Shown: positions 26,196 to 34,188 of the stretch, piece after piece
Numbering within the stretch: position 1 is the stretch's first letter
Layout of the letters: the number at the start of each line of letters is the position of its first letter
From: an uncultured Chloroflexota bacterium
Lineage (GTDB): Bacteria > Chloroflexota > Anaerolineae > Aggregatilineales > Phototrophicaceae
DNA: 45,851 nucleotides
Assembly: GCA_903864435.1 (NCBI GenBank)
Contig: CAIPFY010000206.1
Span: 1-45,851, forward strand
Direction of reading: 5' to 3'
Position numbers and translations under genes: made by a program
Notes under the pieces: model-generated
The model's database searches: none
What the model was told of the DNA's origin: nothing
What the model saw: the letters and a program-made list of their open reading frames with translations, nothing else

Positions 26196-27224
26196 TTAAC
26201 GTGGTATGCCGGTGGAATGGCGAACCACCAGTTCAGGCTTGAACAGGATGCCGCCAAGTGAATCGACCGGTTTCCGGTTGATAAGCGCAATCAAGAGCGC
26301 ATAGAGCGCACGACCTATAGCGTGGATAGGCTGGCTAAGGGTGGTCAGCGGCGGGTGGCTATAACGCGCCAGCGCAATATCGTCAAACCCGATGACCGAA
26401 ATATCCTGCCCCACAACCATCCCCCTCGCCTGTATAGATCGCATCGCACCGAAGGCCATGCGGTCGTTATTGCAGATGATAGCCGTCGGGGGCTGAGGAT
26501 GATCCAGAAACACATGCGTGCCGATTTGACCGGACTTCTCGCTAAAATCCCCCTCATAGACCAGATGGCTGTCAATCGGCAGGTCAGCCGCGTGCATCGC
26601 GTTCACAAACCCCTGCCACCGCTGCTGGGCGAGATATTGCTCGTGCGGCGGCGAAATGTACCCGATGCGCCGGTGTCCTAGCTCAATCAGGTGGCGCACC
26701 GCCAGTTCAATACCATACGCGCCATCCAGATCAACCCAGTTCAGCCCTTCCTGCGGGTCAAGGCGGCCAAATGTGACAAACGGGAATTCGTATTCCTGTA
26801 GGAAGGCGATCCGGGGGTCTTGCTCCCGCAGCGCGAACAGAATTAATCCGTCAATCTGTCGGCTGTTCACCAACCGCTTGTAGAGTTCCATTTCACGCCG
26901 ACCAACGGGAATCGTCCAGAACGTCAGGCCGATGCTGCTCTCGATGGCCGCGTTGGTGATGCCATCAATCAAATCCAGCACGATCGGGTCGCTCTCAATA
27001 CGGTTGCTGTGGGGGCGCAATTCGCTGCGGATCATGCCGATGGTATTTGTCCGCTGCGTACTCAAGCTGCGGGCAGCAGCGGTGGGGTGAAAATCCAGTT
27101 CACGGATGGCGACCAGAACACGCTGGCGAGTTTCTTCTTTGACCAGCGAGCTTCCGTTAAGAACGTTGGAAACCGTTCCTACCGATACTTTTGCATATCG
27201 AGCCACATCACGAATAGTTGTCAT
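26196..27224 (-). CDS. LacI-family transcriptional regulator of the sugar operon
   Basis: The N-terminal helix-turn-helix is TIRDVARYAKVSVGTVSNVLNG (residues 3-24) with the hinge region FHPTAAARSLS. It is followed by a periplasmic-binding-protein-like sugar-sensing domain to residue 342. The gene lies directly upstream of the transporter operon on the same strand, and related palindromes precede both, so it probably represses both and is released by an oligosaccharide. The start ATG at 27224 lacks a clear ribosome binding site, but its helix-turn-helix position is as expected for the family. Confidence 0.94.
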   Translation of the reverse strand: MTTIRDVARYAKVSVGTVSNVLNGSSLVKEETRQRVLVAIRELDFHPTAAARSLSTQRTNTIGMIRSELRPHSNRIESDPIVLDLIDGITNAAIESSIGLTFWTIPVGRREMELYKRLVNSRQIDGLILFALREQDPRIAFLQEYEFPFVTFGRLDPQEGLNWVDLDGAYGIELAVRHLIELGHRRIGYISPPHEQYLAQQRWQGFVNAMHAADLPIDSHLVYEGDFSEKSGQIGTHVFLDHPQPPTAIICNNDRMAFGAMRSIQARGMVVGQDISVIGFDDIALARYSHPPLTTLSQPIHAIGRALYALLIALINRKPVDSLGGILFKPELVVRHSTGIPR

Positions 27225-27237
27225 AAAAAACCACTAT

Positions 27238-27251
27238 TTGAACCGGTTCAA
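27238..27251. promoter_or_regulatory. Perfect LacI-type operator in front of the LacI gene
   Basis: TTGAACCGGTTCAA is a perfect 14-base palindrome, flanked by roughly symmetric ACTAT and ATAGT. It lies directly downstream of the predicted -10 region, a position that would block initiation (autorepression). Confidence 0.7.
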
Positions 27252-27252
27252 T

Positions 27253-27283
27253 ATAGTAAAACATGAATAGCCCTCTTTGTCAA
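27253..27283 (-). promoter_or_regulatory. Promoter of the LacI gene
   Basis: A perfect -35 TTGACA (27283-27278) is followed by TACTAT at a 19-base spacing or by weaker hexamers at 17-18. The region between the two operator-like palindromes fits a promoter. Confidence 0.5.
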
Positions 27284-27293
27284 CACATTCCTG

Positions 27294-27305
27294 TTGAACG
27301 GTTCA
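27294..27305. promoter_or_regulatory. Second, shorter LacI-type operator upstream of the -35 box
   Basis: TTGAACGGTTCA contains TGAAC-G-GTTCA, the same half-sites as the main operator with one base less between them. It lies about 10 bases upstream of TTGACA and 55 bases centre-to-centre from the operator at 27238. Confidence 0.5.
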
Positions 27306-27563
27306 GGGCGATTGCATTCAATTTTTCATGGGTTCTTAAATGGTCATCACAGCGGCGCACGCACCCTGCGCTAGGCGGCACTACAGGCCACCCTTTGCGC
27401 CCGGTCGGTCAATTCAGCGCCCTATCAAGATTCAAGAATCGAAGGCTGGAGATTGGTCACAGGAGGAGAAACCACCGCACAAGGCAAAATCACTGCCCTA
27501 TCGAGAGTACCCTTCAGGAACGCGGGGGGAACTCCGTCCGCGTTCCTGTCGGCCTATGTCTCG
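27306..27563. other. Intergenic region between the LacI gene and the unknown membrane-protein gene
   Basis: Apart from the LacI promoter/operator block just before it, this stretch shows one strong hairpin: CAGGAACGCGG (27515) with CCGCGTTCCTG (27548), 11 bp and perfect, 15 bases after the stop of the minus-strand gene at 27564. It is a probable transcript end, though without a T-run. No supported gene. Confidence 0.55.
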
Positions 27564-28175
27564 TTACTCTTTGCCGCCGTAGTTGGAATACATGCGACCA
27601 TCGCGTCCCCGATTGGTACCCGAATCCGGGTTGTTCGCATCCTCAGCAACAACAACGGGTTCGACTGCCGGAACAGACCGCCCGCGCAGCATCGCCAACC
27701 AGCGATGCCCCGTCGCCCGCGAAATATAGAACAGGCCGCCCACCAGCACCAAAGCCGCGATAATCAGCACTGTTCGAGATTCACTATCGCTCAACGACTG
27801 AATCGTGGCTGCAAGGCGCGTTTCGGTAGTGGCGCTAAACTGCACGTTGGTTCCGCGTGACACCGTGAAATCGCTCGTGCCTGCCGGGATCGAAATATCG
27901 AACACCTGCTTGATAGACGATCCACTGTCATCGCGGACAGAAGCGCCCGCCGCCCCTTCGACACTGCTCACCACATTAAATGTGCGCGAGCCGGTGCCAA
28001 TCAGCTGTGCCGCGACGGCTTCTGTGCCGGGGTTGGTCATGGTGATCTTGCCATTGACCACGTTAAACGTGAGGTTCTTTCCGCTGGCAGAACCCGGCAT
28101 TAAGGAACTCAACGCCCATGCGACCACCACCACCATGACAATAGCTACTGCAATCGGTTTCCAATTGGCTTTCAT
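27564..28175 (-). CDS. Membrane-anchored extracytoplasmic protein of unknown function
   Basis: I start at the ATG at 28175 (203 residues), with GGGAG 10 bases upstream; the longer track ORF adds a non-hydrophobic tail ahead of the first helix. One hydrophobic helix lies at about residues 7-26, an extracytoplasmic Ser/Thr/Val-rich beta domain at about 30-130, a second helix at about 135-152 (TVLIIAALVLVGGLFYI) and a polar cytoplasmic tail ending in RMYSNYGGKE. I recognise no family. Both flanks are long intergenic regions. Confidence 0.65.
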   Translation of the reverse strand: MKANWKPIAVAIVMVVVVAWALSSLMPGSASGKNLTFNVVNGKITMTNPGTEAVAAQLIGTGSRTFNVVSSVEGAAGASVRDDSGSSIKQVFDISIPAGTSDFTVSRGTNVQFSATTETRLAATIQSLSDSESRTVLIIAALVLVGGLFYISRATGHRWLAMLRGRSVPAVEPVVVAEDANNPDSGTNRGRDGRMYSNYGGKE

Positions 28176-28521
28176 GATCGTTTGACTCCCGTCCGGACAA
28201 ATCCGAATATTGAATGAGGCGCAGCGTGTAAGCAAAAATCAGCCCTGTGTGGATCACGCGGGATCACACGCAGAACAGTAAGAAACCGGAATGGCAATGC
28301 CTTCGGCGCTGCACGGTGCGCCGCATCGTTCCGGTAAAGTATCCAGATGTCTTGCGAAGTGGTGTTTGGTGAGCGAGTAGAGCCTAAACCCGGCTAAGAC
28401 AAAAGCCAGATTTAACAGGCATCAACAAACCCGGATGGAAGGAAAGCCATAGGGGAGCAGGTGGTCGGATGTTCGGGTTGAACGATGGCAAAAGTTCGAC
28501 ACACCCATTTAATAGACTATA

Positions 28522-28535
28522 GCACAATTTTGTGC
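28522..28535. promoter_or_regulatory. Operator-like palindrome
   Basis: GCACAA-TT-TTGTGC, six-base arms with a two-base centre, lies 49 bases upstream of the TTGACA box of the plus-strand promoter. No regulator can be assigned. Confidence 0.3.
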
Positions 28536-28583
28536 AGATGTACAGCAAACCGGAGCGCACGGGAACGAACTTCGCACGAGTGA

Positions 28584-28613
28584 TTGACAAGCGTTTGCTT
28601 TTAGGCGTATGCT
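28584..28613 (+). promoter_or_regulatory. Promoter of the unknown gene at 28695
   Basis: TTGACA (28584-28589), an 18-base spacer and TATGCT (28608-28613). Transcription would start near 28620, leaving a leader of about 75 bases. Confidence 0.55.
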
Positions 28614-28694
28614 GACTCCAACATGTTCAAGTAATAAATGCAGTCCAATTGCATTTTTTGCAAGTTCACACCGTTAATCTATTTGTGAGTGCTG

Positions 28695-29117
28695 ATGATG
28701 ATTGAGATTCCCAAAAACGTTTGGATTGAAATGCACCGTGATATGCCGACGCCAGACTCGTGCGATGTCATTGTTGAAACCGATACCGGCAAAATGTACA
28801 CGGCGCAGTTCATCACCCCGCCTTACGTGCAGCGTCAGATGCAGTTGAGCTATACGGTCAGCAAACAGCTTCCCGATACGCCGCCGGTGCGTTATGTCGC
28901 TCTCGAAACCCCGCATGTCGTGGTGGAATCGCTGGATCGGGATGTGATCGAAGACATTCTGGACAATCTCCTCGCGCTGGATGTATTCCAGAGCGTGTTC
29001 ACCCTCGTCACCGAACACGAAGATGAGCAACCCGCTCGAACTAGCACCGTTGGCAAACGGGCCACAACCGAGGTTGCGGCAGTCGTTTTGTCGGATGTTC
29101 TGGTAGTGGAAGGGTAA
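28695..29117 (+). CDS. Small soluble acidic protein of unknown function
   Basis: About 140 residues with no membrane segment. It begins MMIEIPKNVWIEM and has a beta-rich first half with CDVIVETDTGKMYTAQF and an acidic helical second half. The GTG at 28689 and the ATGs at 28695 and 28698 are all possible starts; only a weak GTGAG precedes them. It has its own promoter and terminator, so it is probably expressed alone. I recognise no family. Confidence 0.6.
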   Translation: MMIEIPKNVWIEMHRDMPTPDSCDVIVETDTGKMYTAQFITPPYVQRQMQLSYTVSKQLPDTPPVRYVALETPHVVVESLDRDVIEDILDNLLALDVFQSVFTLVTEHEDEQPARTSTVGKRATTEVAAVVLSDVLVVEG

Positions 29118-29154
29118 AGCGCGAAAAACTCTAACGAATTCGCGTTCATCCGTC

Positions 29155-29160
29155 TATAAT
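29155..29160 (+). promoter_or_regulatory. Possible -10 box for thrS overlapping the upstream terminator
   Basis: TATAAT directly abuts the terminator stem at 29161, so transcription would start inside that stem. No good -35 is visible at the right distance. Confidence 0.35.
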
Positions 29161-29189
29161 ACGCCAGAGCATTCCACTCTGGCGTTTTT
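29161..29189 (+). terminator. Rho-independent terminator before thrS
   Basis: ACGCCAGAG and CTCTGGCGT form a perfect 9-bp stem with a 7-base loop, followed by TTTTTG. It ends the unknown gene at 28695-29117. Confidence 0.85.
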
Positions 29190-29242
29190 GTTTGTGAATC
29201 ACGCGCAGAAATGCGTTCTAGACATCATTTCGTGGAGTAAAC

Positions 29243-31057
29243 ATGGCTAAGTCCAAGCAGCAAGTTCAGGATAGTCTGCTGTATCGCATCCGGCACTCGT
29301 CGGCGCACATCATGGCTGAAGCCATGCTGGAACGCTTTCCAGAAGCGCATATCGCCATCGGCCCCCCCATCGAGGACGGTTTCTACTACGATTTCGCCCT
29401 GCCCCGTCCGGTGAATGACGAGGACATGGCGTGGGTCGAAAACCGCATGAAGGAGATCATTCGCGGCGGGTTCGCTTTCACGGTGAAAGAAGTGTCGCCG
29501 GACGAAGCCCGCACCTTCTTCGCCAAGCAACCGTACAAGATAGAACTGATTAACGATCTGGTGGAAGGCCGCGTGGACGAAAACGGCGCGGAAATCGCCG
29601 CCCCTGCCGAAAAACTCACCTTCTGGACGCAGGACACTTTCACCGATTTGTGCCGGGGGCCGCACGTCGAAAACACGCGCCAAATCAACCCGGACGCGAT
29701 CAGCGTGACGTTCAAGCCGCCTGCGGGCGCATACTGGCGTGGCGACGAGAAGCGCGAACAACTCACCCGTATCTACGGCACGGCATGGGAAACGCCCGAA
29801 CAGATGCAGGAATACCTGCACCTGCTGGAAGAAGCCAAAAAGCGCGATCACCGCATCCTCGGCGAACGGCTGGGGCTGTTCACCATCAGCCAGCTGGTCG
29901 GCAAGGGGCTGCCGCTGTGGAAGCCTTACGGCGCGATCCTGCGCGACACGCTCGAACGCTGGTTGCGGCAGACGCAGATTGACAACGGCTACCTGCCCGT
30001 CGTCACGCCGCACATCGCCAAGCTCGACCTGTATAAAACGTCCGGTCACTACCCGTACTACAAAGACAGCCAGTACGCGCCGATCAAGGTAGATGACGAC
30101 GAGTTCCTGCTCAAGCCGATGAACTGCCCTCACCACATCATGATCTACAAGAGCGAGATGCGCTCCTACCGCGATCTGCCGCTGCGCCTCGCGGAGTTCG
30201 GCACGGTCTATCGCTACGAACAATCGGGCGAACTGAACGGCCTCACCCGCGTGCGCGGCTTCACGGTGGATGATGCCCATCTGTTCGTCGCGCCCAACCA
30301 ACTGCTAGAGGAATTCAAGAAGGTTGTCAGCCTGATCCAGAACATCTTCAACTCGCTCGGCCTGACCGACTTCCGCGCCCGCGTCGGAACCCGCGACCCC
30401 GAAAGCGACAAGTACGTGGGCAGCGATGTGCTGTGGGAACGCGCCACCGCCGCCATCATTCAGGCTTGCGAAGACCTGAAACTCCCCTACACCATCGAAT
30501 CCGGTGAAGCCGCCTTCTACGGCCCCAAGCTGGATTTCATGGTGCGCGACGTGCTAAAGCGCGAATGGCAGTTGGGCACGGTGCAGGTGGACTACAACCT
30601 GCCCGAACGTTTCGACATCGAGTATGTGGCGGAGGACAACACCCGTCCGCGTCCGGTGATGATCCACCGCGCCCCGTTCGGCAGTATGGAACGCTTCATC
30701 GGCATCCTGATCGAACATTTTGCCGGTGTGTTCCCGGTGTGGCTGGCTCCAGTGCAGGTGATGATGGTTCCCATCGCTGACCGCCACTACGAATATGCCG
30801 ACGGCGTAGCGGCGCAGTTACGCTCTGCCGGTGTGCGCGTGGAAGTGGACAAGGGCAAGGGGCGCATGGGCGGCAAAATCCGCGAAGCCCGCGAACGCCA
30901 CATTCCCTACATGCTCATCGTGGGCGACAAAGACATGGAAGCGCAGACGGTCAGCGTCCGTATGCGGACGGATGAAGACCTCGGTGCGCTGCCGCTGGCC
31001 GATTTCCAGAAGATGATCGTCGGCCTGATCGAATCGCACTCGCTTGAGTTGAAGTAG
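29243..31057 (+). CDS. thrS: Threonyl-tRNA synthetase lacking the N-terminal TGS domain
   Basis: A class II aminoacyl-tRNA synthetase that charges tRNA-Thr. The editing domain begins at once with HSSAH (residues 18-22) and includes DLCRGPH, the two metal-binding/editing motifs. The catalytic domain has the zinc Cys in MNCPHH, motif 2 in RYEQSGELNGLTRVRGF and motif 3 in IHRAPFGSMERF. A C-terminal anticodon-binding domain follows. Typical bacterial enzymes of about 640 residues have an N-terminal TGS domain of about 60 residues that is missing here. GGAG lies 5 bases before the ATG, and no T-box-like leader is seen. Confidence 0.96.
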   Translation: MAKSKQQVQDSLLYRIRHSSAHIMAEAMLERFPEAHIAIGPPIEDGFYYDFALPRPVNDEDMAWVENRMKEIIRGGFAFTVKEVSPDEARTFFAKQPYKIELINDLVEGRVDENGAEIAAPAEKLTFWTQDTFTDLCRGPHVENTRQINPDAISVTFKPPAGAYWRGDEKREQLTRIYGTAWETPEQMQEYLHLLEEAKKRDHRILGERLGLFTISQLVGKGLPLWKPYGAILRDTLERWLRQTQIDNGYLPVVTPHIAKLDLYKTSGHYPYYKDSQYAPIKVDDDEFLLKPMNCPHHIMIYKSEMRSYRDLPLRLAEFGTVYRYEQSGELNGLTRVRGFTVDDAHLFVAPNQLLEEFKKVVSLIQNIFNSLGLTDFRARVGTRDPESDKYVGSDVLWERATAAIIQACEDLKLPYTIESGEAAFYGPKLDFMVRDVLKREWQLGTVQVDYNLPERFDIEYVAEDNTRPRPVMIHRAPFGSMERFIGILIEHFAGVFPVWLAPVQVMMVPIADRHYEYADGVAAQLRSAGVRVEVDKGKGRMGGKIREARERHIPYMLIVGDKDMEAQTVSVRMRTDEDLGALPLADFQKMIVGLIESHSLELK

Positions 31058-31065
31058 TTTGAATC

Positions 31066-31103
31066 AAAAAGATTGGGGGGCGCACTACCCCCCAATCTTT
31101 TTT
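31066..31103. terminator. Bidirectional rho-independent terminator
   Basis: AAAAAGATTGGGGGG and CCCCCCAATCTTTTT form a perfect 15-bp stem with loop CGCACTA and T-runs in both directions. It serves thrS and the convergent glycosyltransferase gene. Confidence 0.95.
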
Positions 31104-31104
31104 C

Positions 31105-33036
31105 TCACCCCGAAACTGTAATCGTCACCAACCGATAAGCGCCATCCGCTTGCGTAGCAAGGCGCTCACCCGTCACGAAATTATACAATCCCACATACAC
31201 CGGATACTCGCCAGCCGGCAAATCCGCTGGTAGCGTCAGGCTCAATTCGCGGCTGATGAGCGTTTCAGCCGGATCATCCCATGTCAGGGTCGGACGTTCC
31301 GGCGCAACCGGCGCGCCGTCGGCCTGCGTGAGTACCTGATCGTCCGTTTCGGGCGTCAGATGGATGAACAGCGAGTAATTATCATCAGGCGATTGAGATG
31401 CGTTCCAGTAAAACCGGAAATTCAGCACATCACCCGCCTTCGCCCTATCCGTATTCAGGTCATACCCTATCAGGTGAATAGCCTCACCAAACGGCACAGC
31501 CGTCTCGTGCTGCATCCGCCACAGCCGGAACACCGCCATCTGCGGGCCGCGCATCGCCGCGCCGCCAAAATCGCGCAGGCGCAGCATTTGTTCCAGATAA
31601 GCCTGTCCTTCCGGGGATTGGTCTAGCTTCTGAATGGCATCTACCGACAGCACGGCATACGACATGCCGCGTTGCGTGCGCCACTCCTCCAGCGAGTAGT
31701 CCAGCAGGGTGTTGCCCTGCCACCAATCCACCCACTGACGAGAAGGTATCCCGCCCCAGATCGGGTTGAAAGTCTTATGATTCTCGTCATCCACAATCAC
31801 GGTGCCGGATTCAAGGCTGGCATCGAACCATTGGCGCATTTGAACGCGACTGTCTGGCAAACGGCGATTTTGCACCAGTTTCCAGTCCGCGCTCACTTGC
31901 GACAGCCATGCGAAGCAGACCAGCAGGCCGACAGCCAGCAACCCGCGCCAGCGCAGCACAGGCCAACGGGGCGAAAAATGCCCCACCGCCTGAACCACCT
32001 GCCAGACCGACAGCCCTAGAAACACGCAAACGATAGCCGTTGCAGGCAGAACGTAGCGGACAGTACTCGGCGTGACTTCGTTATACGAGCTAACCAACCA
32101 CGGGAACGCGATCACCACTGACAAGCCCATCCCGACCATCGGCGCGGACACCGTTGGTAAAGCGCGGCGGCGGGCATACCCGTAAGCGAGTATCCCCAGC
32201 CCCAAGCTGACCGCGCACACGCCCAGCCCCAGCGGTTCAACCGTCTGGATGAGGTTGTGAATTATCCTGCCGATGTCCAGAATATTTCGCATTCCCTCGG
32301 TCTGCACAATCGCGCCCTCGCGCTGGAGGTTGCTGAAATCCACCCCGTAGATGAACACCAGCCACAATCCGGTCAGGCCGATGAGGACTATCTGCGTCGC
32401 CAGTATGCGCCACCGTCGCGGCGGGCGCACAACCCCATACAGCCCGACCAGCCCCCCCGGTAACAGGGCGGGCAAGGCGGGATACTTCATCAGCACCGCG
32501 CCAAGCCCCGCGACCACGCTCCACACAGCCAGCCCCCGCCGCTTCGGGTTCAGCCATGCCAGCGCCGCCAACCAGAAAGCCAGCACCGTGAAAAAGTAGA
32601 TGAACGGGTCAGGTAGGGCATACACGCCATTGTCCAGCACCAGCGGCGCGACTCCCCACGCAGCCCCCGCCACAATCCCCGCCAGCGCCCCACCCGCCAA
32701 GCGTGCCGAAAGCGCAACGACGACCAGCGTAGCCAGATTCACAAGGGCGGCGACCACACGAAAGAAACCAGTCGTTGCCGCCAATCCACTTTGACCGGCA
32801 GCCTCCAGAATGGGCTGTACAACCGCGTGCAGCGCCACATAAGCCGGCGGAATGCCGTCATAGTAGCCACTAGGCTGAATGAGGCCGCGCCATTCCTGCC
32901 CCCCCACAAAGTAAGCCGGTTCGTCTGGATGATCCACATACGGCAGGCTGAATGCGTAGCTCAAGACGCGCAGGCCACCGGCGACAATCAGCACGAACAG
33001 GATACACAGCCAGAACAACCGGTTCTCGTTATTCAA
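31105..33036 (-). CDS. Membrane glycosyltransferase of the ArnT/PMT (GT39/GT83) type
   Basis: About 10-12 membrane helices over the first 430 residues and a C-terminal extracytoplasmic beta-rich domain (about 440-643). The first loop holds DHPDEPAYF, the acidic motif after helix 1 that is catalytic in polyprenyl-phosphate-sugar-dependent transferases. These enzymes move a sugar from a lipid carrier onto protein or lipid outside the membrane. The acceptor is unknown. The start is a TTG preceded by AAAGG about 9 bases away; no upstream ATG fits. It lies 69 bases after the APH-type kinase gene, likely in one unit. Confidence 0.8.
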   Translation of the reverse strand: MNNENRLFWLCILFVLIVAGGLRVLSYAFSLPYVDHPDEPAYFVGGQEWRGLIQPSGYYDGIPPAYVALHAVVQPILEAAGQSGLAATTGFFRVVAALVNLATLVVVALSARLAGGALAGIVAGAAWGVAPLVLDNGVYALPDPFIYFFTVLAFWLAALAWLNPKRRGLAVWSVVAGLGAVLMKYPALPALLPGGLVGLYGVVRPPRRWRILATQIVLIGLTGLWLVFIYGVDFSNLQREGAIVQTEGMRNILDIGRIIHNLIQTVEPLGLGVCAVSLGLGILAYGYARRRALPTVSAPMVGMGLSVVIAFPWLVSSYNEVTPSTVRYVLPATAIVCVFLGLSVWQVVQAVGHFSPRWPVLRWRGLLAVGLLVCFAWLSQVSADWKLVQNRRLPDSRVQMRQWFDASLESGTVIVDDENHKTFNPIWGGIPSRQWVDWWQGNTLLDYSLEEWRTQRGMSYAVLSVDAIQKLDQSPEGQAYLEQMLRLRDFGGAAMRGPQMAVFRLWRMQHETAVPFGEAIHLIGYDLNTDRAKAGDVLNFRFYWNASQSPDDNYSLFIHLTPETDDQVLTQADGAPVAPERPTLTWDDPAETLISRELSLTLPADLPAGEYPVYVGLYNFVTGERLATQADGAYRLVTITVSG

Positions 33037-33105
33037 CAGAATCTACCTTTGCACACACAACCCTCTGTGATGGACACCCCACGCCGCATAGCGCCTGCAT
33101 CGCGC

Positions 33106-34113
33106 TCAATGCGGACGCAACAACTCCATCAGTTCGGCGGCAGGCGGCAGCACAAGCCCCGTCACCGACTGAACACGCACCAACGCCCGTTCCATGCGCG
33201 GCAGCAACGCAGCGCCAGCGCCATTTTGCAGCACGCGGTTCACGCGCAAACTCTGTGACAGTTCCACCAGCCAGCGCAGATGCGCCATCACGGTGAAGTA
33301 ATCCAGTTCTTCCAGCCGGGTTTCGCTCAGTCGTTCATATTCAGCGACAGTGAAGGCACTCATGGAGGACTGCCCTTCGCGTTCCAGCAACGCCAGCAAC
33401 CACCCCACATCTGCCCGTGCATCCCCGATCTGCCAGCCCCAATCAATCACCGTCAGCCGACCATCGTCGCCGAGCAGCACATTCCCCGGATGAAAATCGC
33501 GGTGGTTGATGCGCGGGCGATCACACGGGACGCGCTCGCGGTGTTCATGCAGCCATGCCTGCACCGCTGCCAGCGCCGGAACTGGTGCAGTCAGCGATTT
33601 CAGTTGATACAACTCACGCTTAATCAGCGTAAGCTCGTCTTTGACCATCAGGTTTTCGACCAGCGCCTTCGCGTTCATGGTGTGCAAATCCACCAGCAGG
33701 CGAACGAACGGCGTCAGCAGCGCCCGCTGCTCGGACTCGTCCACCGCGTTCAGCAGATCGTGCAACGGCTGACCGGGAGCGCGTTCCATCAAAATGAACG
33801 GCTGTCCCACAAATTCCGGTTCGGTCTCGTGAATGATCGGGCGCGGCACCGGATACCCCCGGTAATGGAGTTGGTTCAGCGCGTGGCGCTCTTTTAAGGT
33901 TCGATCTTTGCCGTTAATATCATCGGTAAAGACCTTCAGTACCAGCGATTCCTGTTGCGCCGCGTCCCCGTCACCGTACTGGAACACCAGTCCGTACACG
34001 CTACTTTCCGGTTTGGCGGCTAAAAGAGTAAAATCGGTGATCTTCAAGTTCGGGTACTGTTCAAAGTGGTTGAGGCTGTACAATTGCAGGCGGGATTGAA
34101 GTTCGCTTGTCAT
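33106..34113 (-). CDS. Aminoglycoside-phosphotransferase (APH) family kinase
   Basis: A small-molecule kinase of the APH/choline-kinase type. The catalytic loop is INHRDFHPGN and the metal-binding motif VIDWGWQIGD follows about 20 residues later. ILMERAPGQPL in the hinge region is also typical. I start at the ATG at 34113 (335 residues), which MTSELQSRLQLY fits; the track ORF starts 74 residues earlier inside the divergent gene. These families phosphorylate antibiotics, sugars or amino alcohols. With no resistance context, the substrate is open. It forms a unit with the glycosyltransferase gene. Confidence 0.85.
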   Translation of the reverse strand: MTSELQSRLQLYSLNHFEQYPNLKITDFTLLAAKPESSVYGLVFQYGDGDAAQQESLVLKVFTDDINGKDRTLKERHALNQLHYRGYPVPRPIIHETEPEFVGQPFILMERAPGQPLHDLLNAVDESEQRALLTPFVRLLVDLHTMNAKALVENLMVKDELTLIKRELYQLKSLTAPVPALAAVQAWLHEHRERVPCDRPRINHRDFHPGNVLLGDDGRLTVIDWGWQIGDARADVGWLLALLEREGQSSMSAFTVAEYERLSETRLEELDYFTVMAHLRWLVELSQSLRVNRVLQNGAGAALLPRMERALVRVQSVTGLVLPPAAELMELLRPH

Positions 34114-34144
34114 ACTCAATTCTCTCTGCTTGTTAGACTCTCGC

Positions 34145-34173
34145 ATCCTATCAAACCCGGACAGGGTGGACAA
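34145..34173 (-). promoter_or_regulatory. Promoter of the APH-kinase/glycosyltransferase unit
   Basis: On the minus strand TTGTCC (34173-34168), a 17-base spacer and TAGGAT (34150-34145) lie 32 bases before the kinase ATG, in a 75-base divergent gap. Confidence 0.45.
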
Positions 34174-34188
34174 GAGGGGTATTACGTC

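Larger units (their letters stand above)
28176..28694. other. Long divergent intergenic region
   Basis: 519 bases between two divergent unknown genes. It is more AT-rich than its surroundings in the second half. It holds a palindrome at 28522, a plus-strand promoter at 28584 and a weak AT-rich hairpin with a T-run at 28637-28659 (AATGCA/TGCATT). The minus-strand ORF 28384-28590 has no family features. A small RNA is possible but unsupported. Confidence 0.5.

Noticed and set aside
27263-27763. Plus-strand ORFs crossing the LacI promoter and the unknown membrane-protein gene
   Set aside because: They run antisense into a supported gene and cover the operator region; composition is Arg/Pro-rich without motifs.
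28384-28590. Small minus-strand ORF in the long intergenic region
   Set aside because: No ribosome binding site, no recognisable domain, and it overlaps the predicted plus-strand promoter and palindrome.
29225-30301. 358-residue minus-strand ORF opposite thrS
   Set aside because: Antisense shadow of a clearly recognised gene.
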